A DNA stretch of 64,000 nt from Arthrobacter crystallopoietes (GTDB lineage: Bacteria; Actinomycetota; Actinomycetes; Actinomycetales; Micrococcaceae), in NCBI RefSeq assembly GCF_002849715.1, contig NZ_CP018863.1, positions 372,001 to 436,000 of the forward strand, read 5' to 3'. Within the stretch, counting starts at the first letter, position 1, and each line of letters starts with the position of its first letter. Of the stretch, positions 24,738 to 35,831 are shown one piece after another. The notes below the pieces were generated by a model. That model was not told the origin of the DNA, searched no databases, and saw only the letters and a list, made by a program, of their open reading frames with translations. A program made the position numbers and the translations under genes.

Positions 24738-25894
24738 ACCGTCAGCTCCTGGTTCTTGTCCGGCAAGCGTATTCCGGCCAGGCTGTGCTCCAGCACCTGG
24801 TGCCAGCTGTGCCGCGCGACCGCCTGCTCCCGGGCGGCCAGTGCCATGGCCAGGCGCCGCTCAGGGTGGGCCACCAAGCGGTCGATTGCGGCGGCCAGGG
24901 CGGCCGGATCCGAGGGTTCCACCAGCAGCCCGGTTCCGCCGTCGTCGATAATTTCCGGAACCTGGCCTACGTCCGAGGCCACCACCGGCAGCGCCGCGGC
25001 AAGGTACTCGTAAATCTTCAGCGGCGAGAAGTACTGGTCCGCGTCCGAGTCCATCGCCGGGTACGGCGCGGCGGCCAGCGAGCAGTCTGCGAGCACCGCG
25101 GGAATCCGTTCGGGCACCACTGCGCCGGTAAAGTCCACCGTCAGGCCCAGTTCCGCCGCACGCCGCTGGAGTTCGGCCGCCAGCGGGCCATCGCCGACAA
25201 TGCGCAGTTGCCACGCCTGCGAGGCCAGCGCGGCGGCTTCCAGCAACACCTCCACCCCGTGCCACGGTTTGAGCGTGCCGACAAAGGCCACTACCGGCGC
25301 GTCCTCGGGGTCGGGGCAGGCAGGCAGGATCCGGTCCGTGTTCACACCATTAGGTACGACGGCGATGCCGCCATGGTGGGCAGCTTCCATTTTGCCTTCC
25401 ACCCACCGGGCGACAGGTGCGGAGACGCACACGGTCCGGTCCGCAGCGGCAACCTGGGCGCGCAGTGCTGCGGCGGCAGCGGCTTCGTCATGCAGGTAGC
25501 GGTGGGTGCGCTGCTCGTCGATCAGCGGGGCGTTGACCTCGAGGATGCCGGGAATGCCCAGTGCCGCGGTGGCCTGGGCCAGCCCGGTGCTGAAGAGGCT
25601 GTAGCGCTCGTAGACGAGGTCTGCGCCGTCGTCGATAATTTTCCCGGCCAGCTCCGCGGCCGCCGCGGCCTGGGCGGTTTCGCGCTCGGGACCCTGGCTT
25701 TTGGGTACCTTGAGCAAGGTCACCGGGAGGTCGGCCAGGTCCGCGGGGACGTCGTCGCCGGTGCGCGTGCAGTAGACGCTCACCTCGGCGCCGCGAGCCC
25801 GCCAGGCGCGGATGATCTCCTGGACGTGGACCGAGGCTCCCTTGGTGCCGAAGACCGGAATTCCCGGGTCCGCACACAGATATGCCACTCGCAT
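24734..25894 (-). CDS. GT4-family glycosyltransferase
   Basis: A 386-residue retaining glycosyltransferase with a GT-B fold. The N-terminal acceptor domain begins RVAYLCADPGIPVFGTKGASVHVQE (quoted in part), and the donor domain contains FVGTLKPWHGVEVLLEAA, LRIVGDGPLAAEL, and the E-x7-E nucleotide-sugar motif around SPLKIYEYLAAALPVVAS. The G-T/S-K-G-A-S-V-H motif is common in exopolysaccharide GT4 enzymes. Donor and acceptor are not predictable. It shares one base with the end of the upstream glycosyltransferase gene. Confidence 0.88.
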   Translation of the reverse strand: MRVAYLCADPGIPVFGTKGASVHVQEIIRAWRARGAEVSVYCTRTGDDVPADLADLPVTLLKVPKSQGPERETAQAAAAAELAGKIIDDGADLVYERYSLFSTGLAQATAALGIPGILEVNAPLIDEQRTHRYLHDEAAAAAALRAQVAAADRTVCVSAPVARWVEGKMEAAHHGGIAVVPNGVNTDRILPACPDPEDAPVVAFVGTLKPWHGVEVLLEAAALASQAWQLRIVGDGPLAAELQRRAAELGLTVDFTGAVVPERIPAVLADCSLAAAPYPAMDSDADQYFSPLKIYEYLAAALPVVASDVGQVPEIIDDGGTGLLVEPSDPAALAAAIDRLVAHPERRLAMALAAREQAVARHSWHQVLEHSLAGIRLPDKNQELTV

Positions 25895-27171
25895 TACGCC
25901 ACCTCCACGCTCTCCCCGGCAGCTACTGTGAGCGCCGGCGCCTCCGCCAGCTGCCGCAGCCGCTGTGCCTGCTTGGTGGAGTCGAAATTCGCTTCGATGC
26001 GCCGCCGGGCAGCTGCGGCGATGCCCTCCCGGTCAAAGTCCGGCCGGGCGGCCTCCTCGAGCGCGTCCGTCAGGTCCGCCGCCACACCGTTGCGGACCAG
26101 GGTGCCGGTCCGGGCGTCATCGCCTTGGGCCGGATGGATGACCTCCGGAATGCCGGTGACATCGCTGGCGATGGCGGGCACTCCCATGGCCATGGCTTCC
26201 AGCAGGACCGTGGGCAGCCCGTCGGCGTTGCCGTCCTCTCCAACCACGCAGGGCGCGGCAAAAACATCGGCCCAGCGCAGCAGGTCGGCGACTTCCCGCT
26301 GGGTCCGCGGGCCCAGCAGCCGGACCGTGCCTTCCAGGCCTAGCGAGGAGATCTGTTCGGCCAGCTCGGTTTCGAGCATGCCGCCGCCGGCAATCCGGAC
26401 ATCCAGCCGCAGGCCGCGGCCGCGCAGTTCGGCCGCCGACTCAATCAGCAGGCCGAAGCCCTTCTTCTCCACGAGACGTCCGACGGCGGCAACCCGGAGC
26501 GTCTGTACGGGTACCTGCGGCGCGGTGTAGGGAAAGCGCTCGAGTTCCAACCCGTTATAGACCAGGTGCAGGTTGGCCGTTTCGGCGGGATACGTGGAGC
26601 GCAGGTAGCCGTAGTTGTACTCGCTGATGGTGACCACGTGCGACGCATTGGCCAGGGTTTGGGCCAGGCGGGCGCGGTCCACATCCTGATGGAAGATGTC
26701 CTTGGCGTGGGCGGTGAAGGAATAGGTGAGGCCGGACAGCGCAGCCGCAATTTCCGCGGTGCGGGCCGCCAGCGAACCAAAATGGGCATGCAGGTGCGTG
26801 ATGCCGCGCTCGAGTGCCATGGTGGCCAGCTCGATTCCCTGATGCACTTCCGTAGGGTCATAACCGGCAAACTTGGGCAGCAGCTGTGCCCATCGTCCGG
26901 CGAATTCGGCGTTCAGTTCCTGGGCGCGGGCGACAATGGCCCAGCCTTCGCTGAGCTTGGCCGGCTTGGGCACATAGTTGACCGGGGCCTGTACCCGGGC
27001 CAGCTCAGGGTGGAACCGCGGATCCGCCGGCGGCCGCAGGGAGAAGATCTCCAGCACTTCGCCGGAGGCTTCCCGGGCCAGGATCTCGGTGACAATGAAG
27101 GTCTCGGAAAAGCGCGGGTAGACCTTGAGGACATAGCCAACTCTGGGCGTATTGGGCTTAGCCTGCAACAC
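25894..27171 (-). CDS. GT4-family glycosyltransferase, colanic-acid type
   Basis: A 425-residue GT-B glycosyltransferase. The N terminus VGYVLKVYPRFSETFIVTEIL is typical of WcaL/AmsK-like enzymes that extend exopolysaccharide repeating units. The donor site has AVGRLVEKKGFGLLIESA, and AGGGMLETEL, GPRTQREVADLL and EDGNADGLPTVLLEAMAMG, where the last contains the conserved E-x7-E. No signal peptide; it acts at the inner face of the membrane. It overlaps the upstream glycosyltransferase gene by 14 bp. Confidence 0.87.
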   Translation of the reverse strand: MLQAKPNTPRVGYVLKVYPRFSETFIVTEILAREASGEVLEIFSLRPPADPRFHPELARVQAPVNYVPKPAKLSEGWAIVARAQELNAEFAGRWAQLLPKFAGYDPTEVHQGIELATMALERGITHLHAHFGSLAARTAEIAAALSGLTYSFTAHAKDIFHQDVDRARLAQTLANASHVVTISEYNYGYLRSTYPAETANLHLVYNGLELERFPYTAPQVPVQTLRVAAVGRLVEKKGFGLLIESAAELRGRGLRLDVRIAGGGMLETELAEQISSLGLEGTVRLLGPRTQREVADLLRWADVFAAPCVVGEDGNADGLPTVLLEAMAMGVPAIASDVTGIPEVIHPAQGDDARTGTLVRNGVAADLTDALEEAARPDFDREGIAAAARRRIEANFDSTKQAQRLRQLAEAPALTVAAGESVEVA

Positions 27172-28390
27172 GGTTCAACTCCTTCTGCCCCGCAGGGCTC
27201 ACTGCGTTTTCGGCGCCGGCGGTTCCCAGCAGGAACGCGGCCAGTCGGGCCACCGAGCTGAGTCCGTCCAGCTCGATGCCAGTGCGGCCGGCCGCTGTTC
27301 CGGCAACCGTTTCGAACCAGTTGCCGAGGACTTTGCTGCTCATCTGGGCCGGTTCGCAGACGTCCACGAGCTGGCGGTTGCTGAGCGAACGTGCGCGGAT
27401 CAGCTGCTCCTGCCGGGGCCAGACCCGCGGCACCACGAGGGCAGGCGTGTCCGTGCTGAGGATTTCGCAGACCGAGTTGTAGCCGCCCATGGTCACGATG
27501 GCCGCGGCTGCATTGATCTCCACGAGCGCATCCGGGACACTGGCGATCACGTCGGTCCGTTTCCGGGCAGCACGCTCAACCTGGCGCCTTTGGTCTGCTG
27601 CCATCTGCGGGCCGGTAATGACCAGGTGGCGGTACCCCGCCGGCACCTTGGCACGCGCCGCCGCCATGGTCAGGTCGAATCCGTCCGATCCGCCGCCGAC
27701 CATGGTCAGCAGGTACGGCTTGCGGGACTGTGGCCTGCGCGAGGAGCAGGGCCGGCCTGCGGCCAGGTAGCCCGTGAAGCGGACCTTGTCGCTGAGAGCC
27801 GCGGGAATTTCACCCGAAGCCACCGGATTGTGCACGGCCGGGTCGCCGTAGACCCAAAGCTCGTCGAAGGTGCGCCGGACGTGGCACAGATCCCCGAGCG
27901 CGGTCCATTCGCGGGCCGCGACGGCGGGATCGTCAAGGACCTCGCGCAGGCCGAGGATGACCTTGCAGCCGGGGTCGGCTTCCCGTACCGCGGCCAGCGC
28001 GTCTACCAGCTCACCGTCCACGCCGAAGGCATGCCGGTCCACGATGACCAGGTGGGGACGGAAGGCCGTCAGGGCTCCCTCGATGACTGCCGAGCGGAGG
28101 CTGATAAGCCGGCTCATCCGTACATCCAGGTGGCGCGGCGCGTAATTGCCCTCGCGTTTGCTGATGCCGGGAATGACCATCCAGTCCCAGCCTTCGGGCC
28201 GCCGGTAGCTGGTGGCGGTTCCCTCGCCGGTGACCAGCAGGCCCGACACTTTCCGTCCGGCCAGCGCCGGCAGGTGGGCCGCCAGTGCATGGGCGATGGC
28301 GAGGTTGCGCCGGGTGTGCCCCAGGCCCTGCGAATCATGGGAGTAGAGAACTATCCGTAACTCACCGCTGTCCTGCTGGTTGGTATACAT
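27158..28390 (-). CDS. Predicted GT28-like glycosyltransferase
   Basis: A 410-residue GT-B protein of the COG4671-like group (MurG/UDP-sugar type C-terminal domain). It begins RIVLYSHDSQGLGHTRRNLAIAHAL, where S-x-G-x-G-H is the acceptor-side loop of this group, and its donor domain has MVGGGSDGFDLT, LVITGPQMA, and MGGYNSVCEILS before PRVWPRQEQLIRA, which fit the nucleotide-sugar pocket. Start ATG 28390 is chosen because GGAGG lies at 28395-28399; an upstream in-frame ATG at 28432 lacks one. It is the first gene of the seven-gene cluster. Confidence 0.8.
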   Translation of the reverse strand: MYTNQQDSGELRIVLYSHDSQGLGHTRRNLAIAHALAAHLPALAGRKVSGLLVTGEGTATSYRRPEGWDWMVIPGISKREGNYAPRHLDVRMSRLISLRSAVIEGALTAFRPHLVIVDRHAFGVDGELVDALAAVREADPGCKVILGLREVLDDPAVAAREWTALGDLCHVRRTFDELWVYGDPAVHNPVASGEIPAALSDKVRFTGYLAAGRPCSSRRPQSRKPYLLTMVGGGSDGFDLTMAAARAKVPAGYRHLVITGPQMAADQRRQVERAARKRTDVIASVPDALVEINAAAAIVTMGGYNSVCEILSTDTPALVVPRVWPRQEQLIRARSLSNRQLVDVCEPAQMSSKVLGNWFETVAGTAAGRTGIELDGLSSVARLAAFLLGTAGAENAVSPAGQKELNRVAG

Positions 28391-28547
28391 CGGTCCTCCG
28401 TAGGTTTCATACTCGTCATGCTTGTTATTCACTTTGGCGCAGAATGATGAAACGTTTATGAAACCTTTATGAGAGAGTTCTCATGCTCGGCGTGGTGCAC
28501 CTCACATCGATGTCAGAACGGGGCGGAGGACAACGTCCCGGGCATGC

Positions 28548-28579
28548 AAAAAGGCACCCGTTCACACGGGTGCCTTTTT
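28548..28579 (-). terminator. Bidirectional terminator after the DEAD-box helicase gene
   Basis: A 14-bp stem (28548-28561 with 28566-28579) with a 4-nt loop and A/T runs on both sides, 57 bp past the helicase stop. On the minus strand it has a T5 run. Bases 28391-28547 hold the promoter region of the glycosyltransferase cluster on the same strand. Confidence 0.8.
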
Positions 28580-28636
28580 GAGAGAGGTTACTTCAGCTGC
28601 CGATTCCCTGCGGGAACTGCCGGGACCGGCCGCGGC

Positions 28637-30568
28637 TTAGTAGCTCTTGTGGCGTGGCTTGCGGGCTCCGGCGCCTTGGCCGGCGAAGTCCGAACGCTCG
28701 CCGCGGTCCTTGCTGAAGCTGCGGTCGCCGTCGAACTTCTTCTTGTACGGACGGTCGCCATCGAACTTTTTCTTGAACGGACGGTCGCTGCCGTAGCCGC
28801 CTCGGCTGCCGCCGAAGTCGCCCTGGTCGCGGCGCGGCTTGCGGCCGGAGTCCAGTTCGAGGTGGATCAGTTCGCCGCCGATGCGGGTGCGGGACAGTGC
28901 GCGCAGCTGGTCCTGGGACAGGTCCGCAGGCAGTTCCACCAGGGAGTGGTCCGAGCGAATGTCAATGCCGCCGATCTGTGCGGCGCTGAGGCCGCCCTCG
29001 TTGGCGATGGCACCGACGATGGAGCCCGGCATGACGCGCTGGCGGCGGCCGACGGCGATGCGGTACGTCGCATTGCCTTCGGTCAGTGCACGCGTCGGGC
29101 CGCGGGAGCCCATGGCGTCGCGGCCACCGGCGGCGCGCTCGCGCTGGCCCTTCGGTGCCTCCGGCAGGTCCTGGACCAGCAGCGGGCGTCCGCCCTGGGC
29201 CATGACGGCCAGTGCGGCGGCGATCTCCGCGGCAGGCACGTTGTGCTCGGTCTCGTAGTTCGTGATCAGGTCGCGGAAGATGGAGACATCTTCGGACGAG
29301 AGGGTCTCAGTGATCTTCTCGGCGAACTTGCTCATGCGCAGGTTGTTGATGGTTTCCGCCGAGGGCAGGTGCATCTGTTCGACCGGCTGGCGGGTGGCCT
29401 TCTCGATGGCCCGCAGCAGGTACTTCTCGCGCGGAGTCATGAACAGGATGGCATCGCCTGAGCGGCCGGCACGACCGGTACGGCCGATACGGTGCACGTA
29501 GGACTCGGTGTCGTGCGGGATGTCGTAGTTGACCACGAGGGAAATGCGCTCGACGTCGAGACCGCGGGCGGCCACGTCGGTGGCGACCAGGATGTCGATC
29601 TTGCCGTCGCGCAGGGCCTCGACCGTGCGCTCACGCTGCTGCTGCGGGATGTCGCCGTTGATGGCGGCGGCGCGGTAGCCGCGGGACTTGAGCTTGTCGG
29701 CCAGGTCCTCGGTAGCCATCTTGGTGCGCACGAAGGCGATAACGCCGTCGAAATCTTCTGCTTCCAGGATCCGGGTCATGGCGTCCAGCTTGTGCGGACC
29801 CATGACCTGCAGGTAGCGCTGGCGGGTGTTGGTGCCCGTGGTGGTCTTGGCCTTGACCGTGATTTCGGCCGGGTCCTTCAGGTACTTCTTGGCGATCCGG
29901 CGGATGGCGGTGGGCATGGTGGCCGAGAACAGGGCAACCTGCTTGTCTTCCGGAGTCTTCGAGAGAATCTGGTCAACTTCTTCGGCGAAGCCCATGCGCA
30001 GCATTTCGTCGGCCTCGTCCAGCACCATGTACTGCAGTTCGGAGAGGTCCAGGGAACCCTTCTCGATGTGGTCGATGACGCGGCCGGGAGTACCGACAAC
30101 AACCTGTGCGCCGCGGCGCAGGCCGGCAAGCTGGGGTCCGTAAGGGGATCCGCCGTAGACCGGAAGAACGGTGAAGTTCTCCATGTGGGAGGCGTACGAG
30201 GAAAAGGCTTCGGCTACCTGGAGCGCGAGCTCACGGGTGGGGGCCAGCACCAGGATCTGGGTGTTCTTGGTGGGCGGCAGTTCTGCCATCCGGGACAGCG
30301 CGGGGATGGCGAATGCGGCGGTCTTGCCGGTACCGGTCTGGGCCAGGCCCACGACGTCGCGGCCTTCGAGCAGCACGGGGATGGTGGCGGCCTGGATGGG
30401 GGACGGCTTTTCGTAGCCGACGTCGCTCAGGGCTGCGAGCACGCGGCCGTCGAGACCGAAATCGGTGAACAAAACCGTGTTTTCTTCTGTCGCTTCGGCG
30501 GCGCTGTTGTCCGTGGCCGGCTCAGTGGCGGCGTTTTCGGACATGGTGGCAGTGGGGGTTTCAGACAT
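28637..30568 (-). CDS. deaD: DEAD-box RNA helicase, DeaD/CsdA type
   Basis: ATP-dependent RNA helicase for ribosome assembly and cold-stress RNA remodelling. The 643-residue protein has the Q motif, AQTGTGKTAAF (motif I), PTRELALQ (Ia), VGTPGRVIDH (Ib), DEADEML (II), SATMP (III), and the C-terminal RecA motifs VATDVAARGLD and HRIGRTGRAGR. A DbpA-type RNA-binding domain follows (about residues 490-570), then a repetitive basic/Gly tail (PFKKKFDGDRPYKKKFDGDR). Start ATG 30568 is preferred because GAGGA lies 6 nt upstream; further in-frame ATGs precede it. A long leader with hairpins may regulate it. Confidence 0.92.
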   Translation of the reverse strand: MSETPTATMSENAATEPATDNSAAEATEENTVLFTDFGLDGRVLAALSDVGYEKPSPIQAATIPVLLEGRDVVGLAQTGTGKTAAFAIPALSRMAELPPTKNTQILVLAPTRELALQVAEAFSSYASHMENFTVLPVYGGSPYGPQLAGLRRGAQVVVGTPGRVIDHIEKGSLDLSELQYMVLDEADEMLRMGFAEEVDQILSKTPEDKQVALFSATMPTAIRRIAKKYLKDPAEITVKAKTTTGTNTRQRYLQVMGPHKLDAMTRILEAEDFDGVIAFVRTKMATEDLADKLKSRGYRAAAINGDIPQQQRERTVEALRDGKIDILVATDVAARGLDVERISLVVNYDIPHDTESYVHRIGRTGRAGRSGDAILFMTPREKYLLRAIEKATRQPVEQMHLPSAETINNLRMSKFAEKITETLSSEDVSIFRDLITNYETEHNVPAAEIAAALAVMAQGGRPLLVQDLPEAPKGQRERAAGGRDAMGSRGPTRALTEGNATYRIAVGRRQRVMPGSIVGAIANEGGLSAAQIGGIDIRSDHSLVELPADLSQDQLRALSRTRIGGELIHLELDSGRKPRRDQGDFGGSRGGYGSDRPFKKKFDGDRPYKKKFDGDRSFSKDRGERSDFAGQGAGARKPRHKSY

Positions 30569-30779
30569 GGGGTTCCTCATATTCATTTGGGGACCGTGGC
30601 CGCGCAAAGCATCACCGTCGGGCTCGATTGAGCTATGGGCGGTGATGATCCGAGAGGCCTGTTGACACAAGTCCGGCGCTGTTCCAATCCCTTGGCAGGA
30701 CTTCCCGCCATAACTTTGCTGGCTGCCTCACGGCAGGCTGTATGGCGTTTTCTCAGCCGGCGCTCCCAAAATGAAAACT

Positions 30780-30796
30780 GTCCGCTTTACGCGGAC
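30780..30796 (-). other. Leader hairpin 1
   Basis: A perfect 6-bp stem GTCCGC/GCGGAC around the loop TTTAC (plus-strand reading). It lies about 210 bp upstream of the helicase start. Confidence 0.4.
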
Positions 30797-30810
30797 CCTA
30801 CACACCATCA

Positions 30811-30827
30811 GACGCGTTTTCCGCGTC
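30811..30827 (-). other. Leader hairpin 2
   Basis: A perfect 6-bp stem GACGCG/CGCGTC around the loop TTTTC, the same size as hairpin 1 and 14 bp from it. Twin hairpins of equal size suggest a designed RNA structure rather than chance, though either alone would be unremarkable. Confidence 0.4.
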
Positions 30828-30934
30828 GAAATCAGGGAATACCGGAGTGGGGGATGTATCCAGTGTACGGTACGATGCAACTTCTTTGCGCCCGAATGCA
30901 CGACGGCGCCTGGTGACCTTGGGCACAGCCGGCG

Positions 30935-31440
30935 TCACAGTGCGTCGAGAGTCTGCTCCGCCCAGGCAATCCACGTTTCTTCGAACATGATGCCCGCTGT
31001 AAGCACTGCGCGCTGGAGCTCGTTGCCCCCGCCCCAGTTCCCGCGCTTATCGAGCTGCTGGTAGGTCGCCAACTGCTCCCGGTGCAGCTGAAGGTGCCGT
31101 TCCAGTTCATCCGCGATGGGCTCCCCAAGCACCGAGGCCGCGCGCAGCCTGATCATCAGCGCCTCGCGGACCGGGCGGGGGTCCTGCTGTTCGGCCGTCC
31201 ACCGCTGCAGCTCGCGGCGCCCTGCAACGAGCACCTCGTAGTCCTTGGCCCGCCCCCGGCTCGAATCGCGGCCGGTGGAGCGGATCATTCCGTCTTTCTC
31301 CAGCCGGCCAAGTTCGCGGTAGATCTGCTGATGCGTGGCCGGCCAGAAGAAGCCGAAGGACTTGTCGAAGCGGCGTGCCAGCTCGGCCCCGGAGCCGGCT
31401 TGTTCCAGCAGCGCGGTCAGAATGGCGTGCGGCAGTGACA

Positions 31441-31441
<1 letters not shown>
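30935..31441 (-). CDS. PadR-family transcriptional regulator
   Basis: A 168-residue regulator with an N-terminal winged helix (about residues 1-75; SLPHAILTALLEQAGSGAELARRF, then QQIYRELGRLEKDGMI, quoted in part) and a C-terminal helical dimerisation domain with R-E-A-L-M-I-R-L. These are PadR features; PadR proteins usually repress genes for phenolic or lipid metabolism until a ligand binds. ATG 31441 overlaps the stop of fadH by one base. A palindrome in the fadH promoter at 33479-33500 is a candidate operator, making this an autoregulated unit. Confidence 0.82.
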
Positions 31442-34183
<2,742 letters not shown>

Positions 34184-34189
34184 TGCCCC

Positions 34190-34195
34190 AGTTTA
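34190..34195 (-). promoter_or_regulatory. -10 hexamer of a leaderless gene
   Basis: TAAACT (minus strand) ends 6 nt before ATG 34183. Confidence 0.5.
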
Positions 34196-34272
34196 GGGCT
34201 GTTGCACCGCGGAATTGGTTCGCGGACCGGTCCCGGGCGGCAGCAGGGGTGTGGTTACGGCGTCGTGGTCAG

Positions 34273-34278
34273 TAGGGT
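34273..34278 (+). promoter_or_regulatory. -10 hexamer of a leaderless gene
   Basis: TAGGGT ends 6 nt before ATG 34285. Confidence 0.5.
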
Positions 34279-34284
34279 GTACCC

Positions 34285-35748
34285 ATGGAATTCCTGGAAG
34301 AGTTATTCGGCACGTGGGGCAACGAACTATGGACTTGGGTGGTGCTCCCTGTCCTGGCGGTTCTCGGGATCTACTTCACTGTCCGCTCCGGCGTGGTACA
34401 ACTGCGTCTGCTCCCGGCCATGTTCAAGACGCTGACGGACAGAGCCCTGGTCAACGAGGACGGCTCGCGCAAATCGATTTCCTCTTTTCAGGCTTTTACC
34501 GTTTCGGCCGCATCCCGCGTGGGAGTAGGCAACGTGGCCGGCGTGGCCACGGCCATTGCGGTTGGCGGCCCCGGTGCCGTCTTCTGGATGTGGGTCATGG
34601 CGTTCGTCGGCGGTGCCTCCAGTTTTGTCGAATCCACCTTGGCCCAGCTGTACAAAGTGCGGACCAAGGACGGCTACCGCGGCGGCCCCGCCTATTACAT
34701 GGAGCGCGGCCTGAAGAAGCGCTGGATGGGCATCATCTTCGCGGTCATCCTCATCATCTGCTTCCCCTTCGCGTTCAGTTCCCTGCAGGCCAACACCATT
34801 TCCCAATCGGTAGCCGGGGCTTTCGGCGCCGAAGCGGTCACTCCGATCTTCGGCTGGACCGTTGGCCTGGTGCTGGCACTGCTGACTGCACTGGTGGTCT
34901 TCGGCGGTATCCGACGCATTGCCCATGTCACGGAATCTCTGGTCCCCGCAATGGCGCTGCTGTATGTGCTGCTCGGCCTGGTCATCGTCGGCATGAACCT
35001 CGAGCGTGTACCGGACGTGCTGGGCGCGATCTTCGGCGAGGCTTTCAACTTCCAATCGGCCATCGGCGGCGGCCTGGGCACAGTCATCATGCAGGGCGTC
35101 AAACGCGGCATGTTCTCCAACGAAGCCGGCCTCGGCTCGGCTCCCAACGCCGGCGCCACCGCCTCCGTTACGCATCCGGTCAAGCAGGGGTTGGTCCAGA
35201 CCCTCGGGGTCTACTTCGACACTTTCCTGATCTGCTCGATCACCGCGTTCATCATTCTGTGCACCGTGGAGAATCCCGTCGGAGCATCGCAGGGAATCGA
35301 GCTCACCCAGACCGCCATCACATCGCAACTGGGGTCCTGGGCGAGCATCATGCTGGCGGTCATCATTTTCATGCTTGCTTTCAGCTCCATCATCGGCAAC
35401 TACTACTACGGGGAAACCAACATCGGTTTTATTACCGACCACGAAACCGTCCTGATGATGTACCGCACGCTGGCCACCGCGGCAGTCTTCCTCGGTTCCA
35501 TTGCCTCTGCCGGGCTGATCTGGAACCTTGCCGACGGCATCATGGGCCTGATGGCGCTGACCAACCTAATCGCCATTGGGCTGCTCTCCGGCGTCGCCTT
35601 CCGGCTGCTCAAGCATTACACCGCACAATCCAGGCAAGGCGTTGACCCGGTCTTCACCGCAGGAGACATGCCGGACCTGGACGGAGTCGAATGCTGGAGC
35701 CCTGAGGACGTCACCAACCACGAGGTTTCGGTTCCCACCAAGCGTTAG
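34285..35748 (+). CDS. Sodium/alanine symporter (AGCS family)
   Basis: A 487-residue integral membrane protein of the alanine/glycine:cation symporter family. Visible features: the N-terminal VRSGVVQLRLLPAMFK, VSAASRVGVGNVAGVATAIAVGGPGAVFWMW (quoted in part; the family's first ion/substrate-binding region), GGPAYYMERGL, GMFSNEAGLGSAP and LAFSSIIGNYYYGE, all characteristic of AGCS transporters. About ten or eleven helices are expected. It imports L-alanine or glycine with Na+ or H+. Transcription is probably leaderless from the TAGGGT box. It ends at the shared terminator 35769-35812. Confidence 0.92.
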   Translation: MEFLEELFGTWGNELWTWVVLPVLAVLGIYFTVRSGVVQLRLLPAMFKTLTDRALVNEDGSRKSISSFQAFTVSAASRVGVGNVAGVATAIAVGGPGAVFWMWVMAFVGGASSFVESTLAQLYKVRTKDGYRGGPAYYMERGLKKRWMGIIFAVILIICFPFAFSSLQANTISQSVAGAFGAEAVTPIFGWTVGLVLALLTALVVFGGIRRIAHVTESLVPAMALLYVLLGLVIVGMNLERVPDVLGAIFGEAFNFQSAIGGGLGTVIMQGVKRGMFSNEAGLGSAPNAGATASVTHPVKQGLVQTLGVYFDTFLICSITAFIILCTVENPVGASQGIELTQTAITSQLGSWASIMLAVIIFMLAFSSIIGNYYYGETNIGFITDHETVLMMYRTLATAAVFLGSIASAGLIWNLADGIMGLMALTNLIAIGLLSGVAFRLLKHYTAQSRQGVDPVFTAGDMPDLDGVECWSPEDVTNHEVSVPTKR

Positions 35749-35768
35749 GGACACCTGCTTCGCAACCG

Positions 35769-35812
35769 ACGACGGCGGTGCCGGACTTCCAAAAGTCCGG
35801 CACCGCCGTCGT
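35769..35812. terminator. Convergent terminator between symporter and metB
   Basis: A perfect 20-bp stem (35769-35788 with 35793-35812) with 4-nt loop, 21 bp past the symporter stop and 20 bp before the metB stop, serving both strands. Confidence 0.85.
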
Positions 35813-35831
35813 TGTTAAGGGTTTGAAACCG

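Larger units (their letters stand above)
30569..30934 (-). promoter_or_regulatory. Long upstream region of the helicase gene
   Basis: 366 bp without a gene between helicase and padR. It contains two similar short hairpins (see separate entries) and AT-rich patches. A long structured leader is common for cold-shock RNA helicase genes; that this region is transcribed is an inference. Confidence 0.4.

Noticed and set aside
22080..25013. 977-residue plus-strand frame opposite the kinase and ABC genes
   Set aside because: Antisense of clear kinase and ABC domains; composition is that of a GC-rich shadow frame.
27152..28360. Plus-strand frame opposite the GT28-like gene
   Set aside because: Shadow of a glycosyltransferase; no domain signature.
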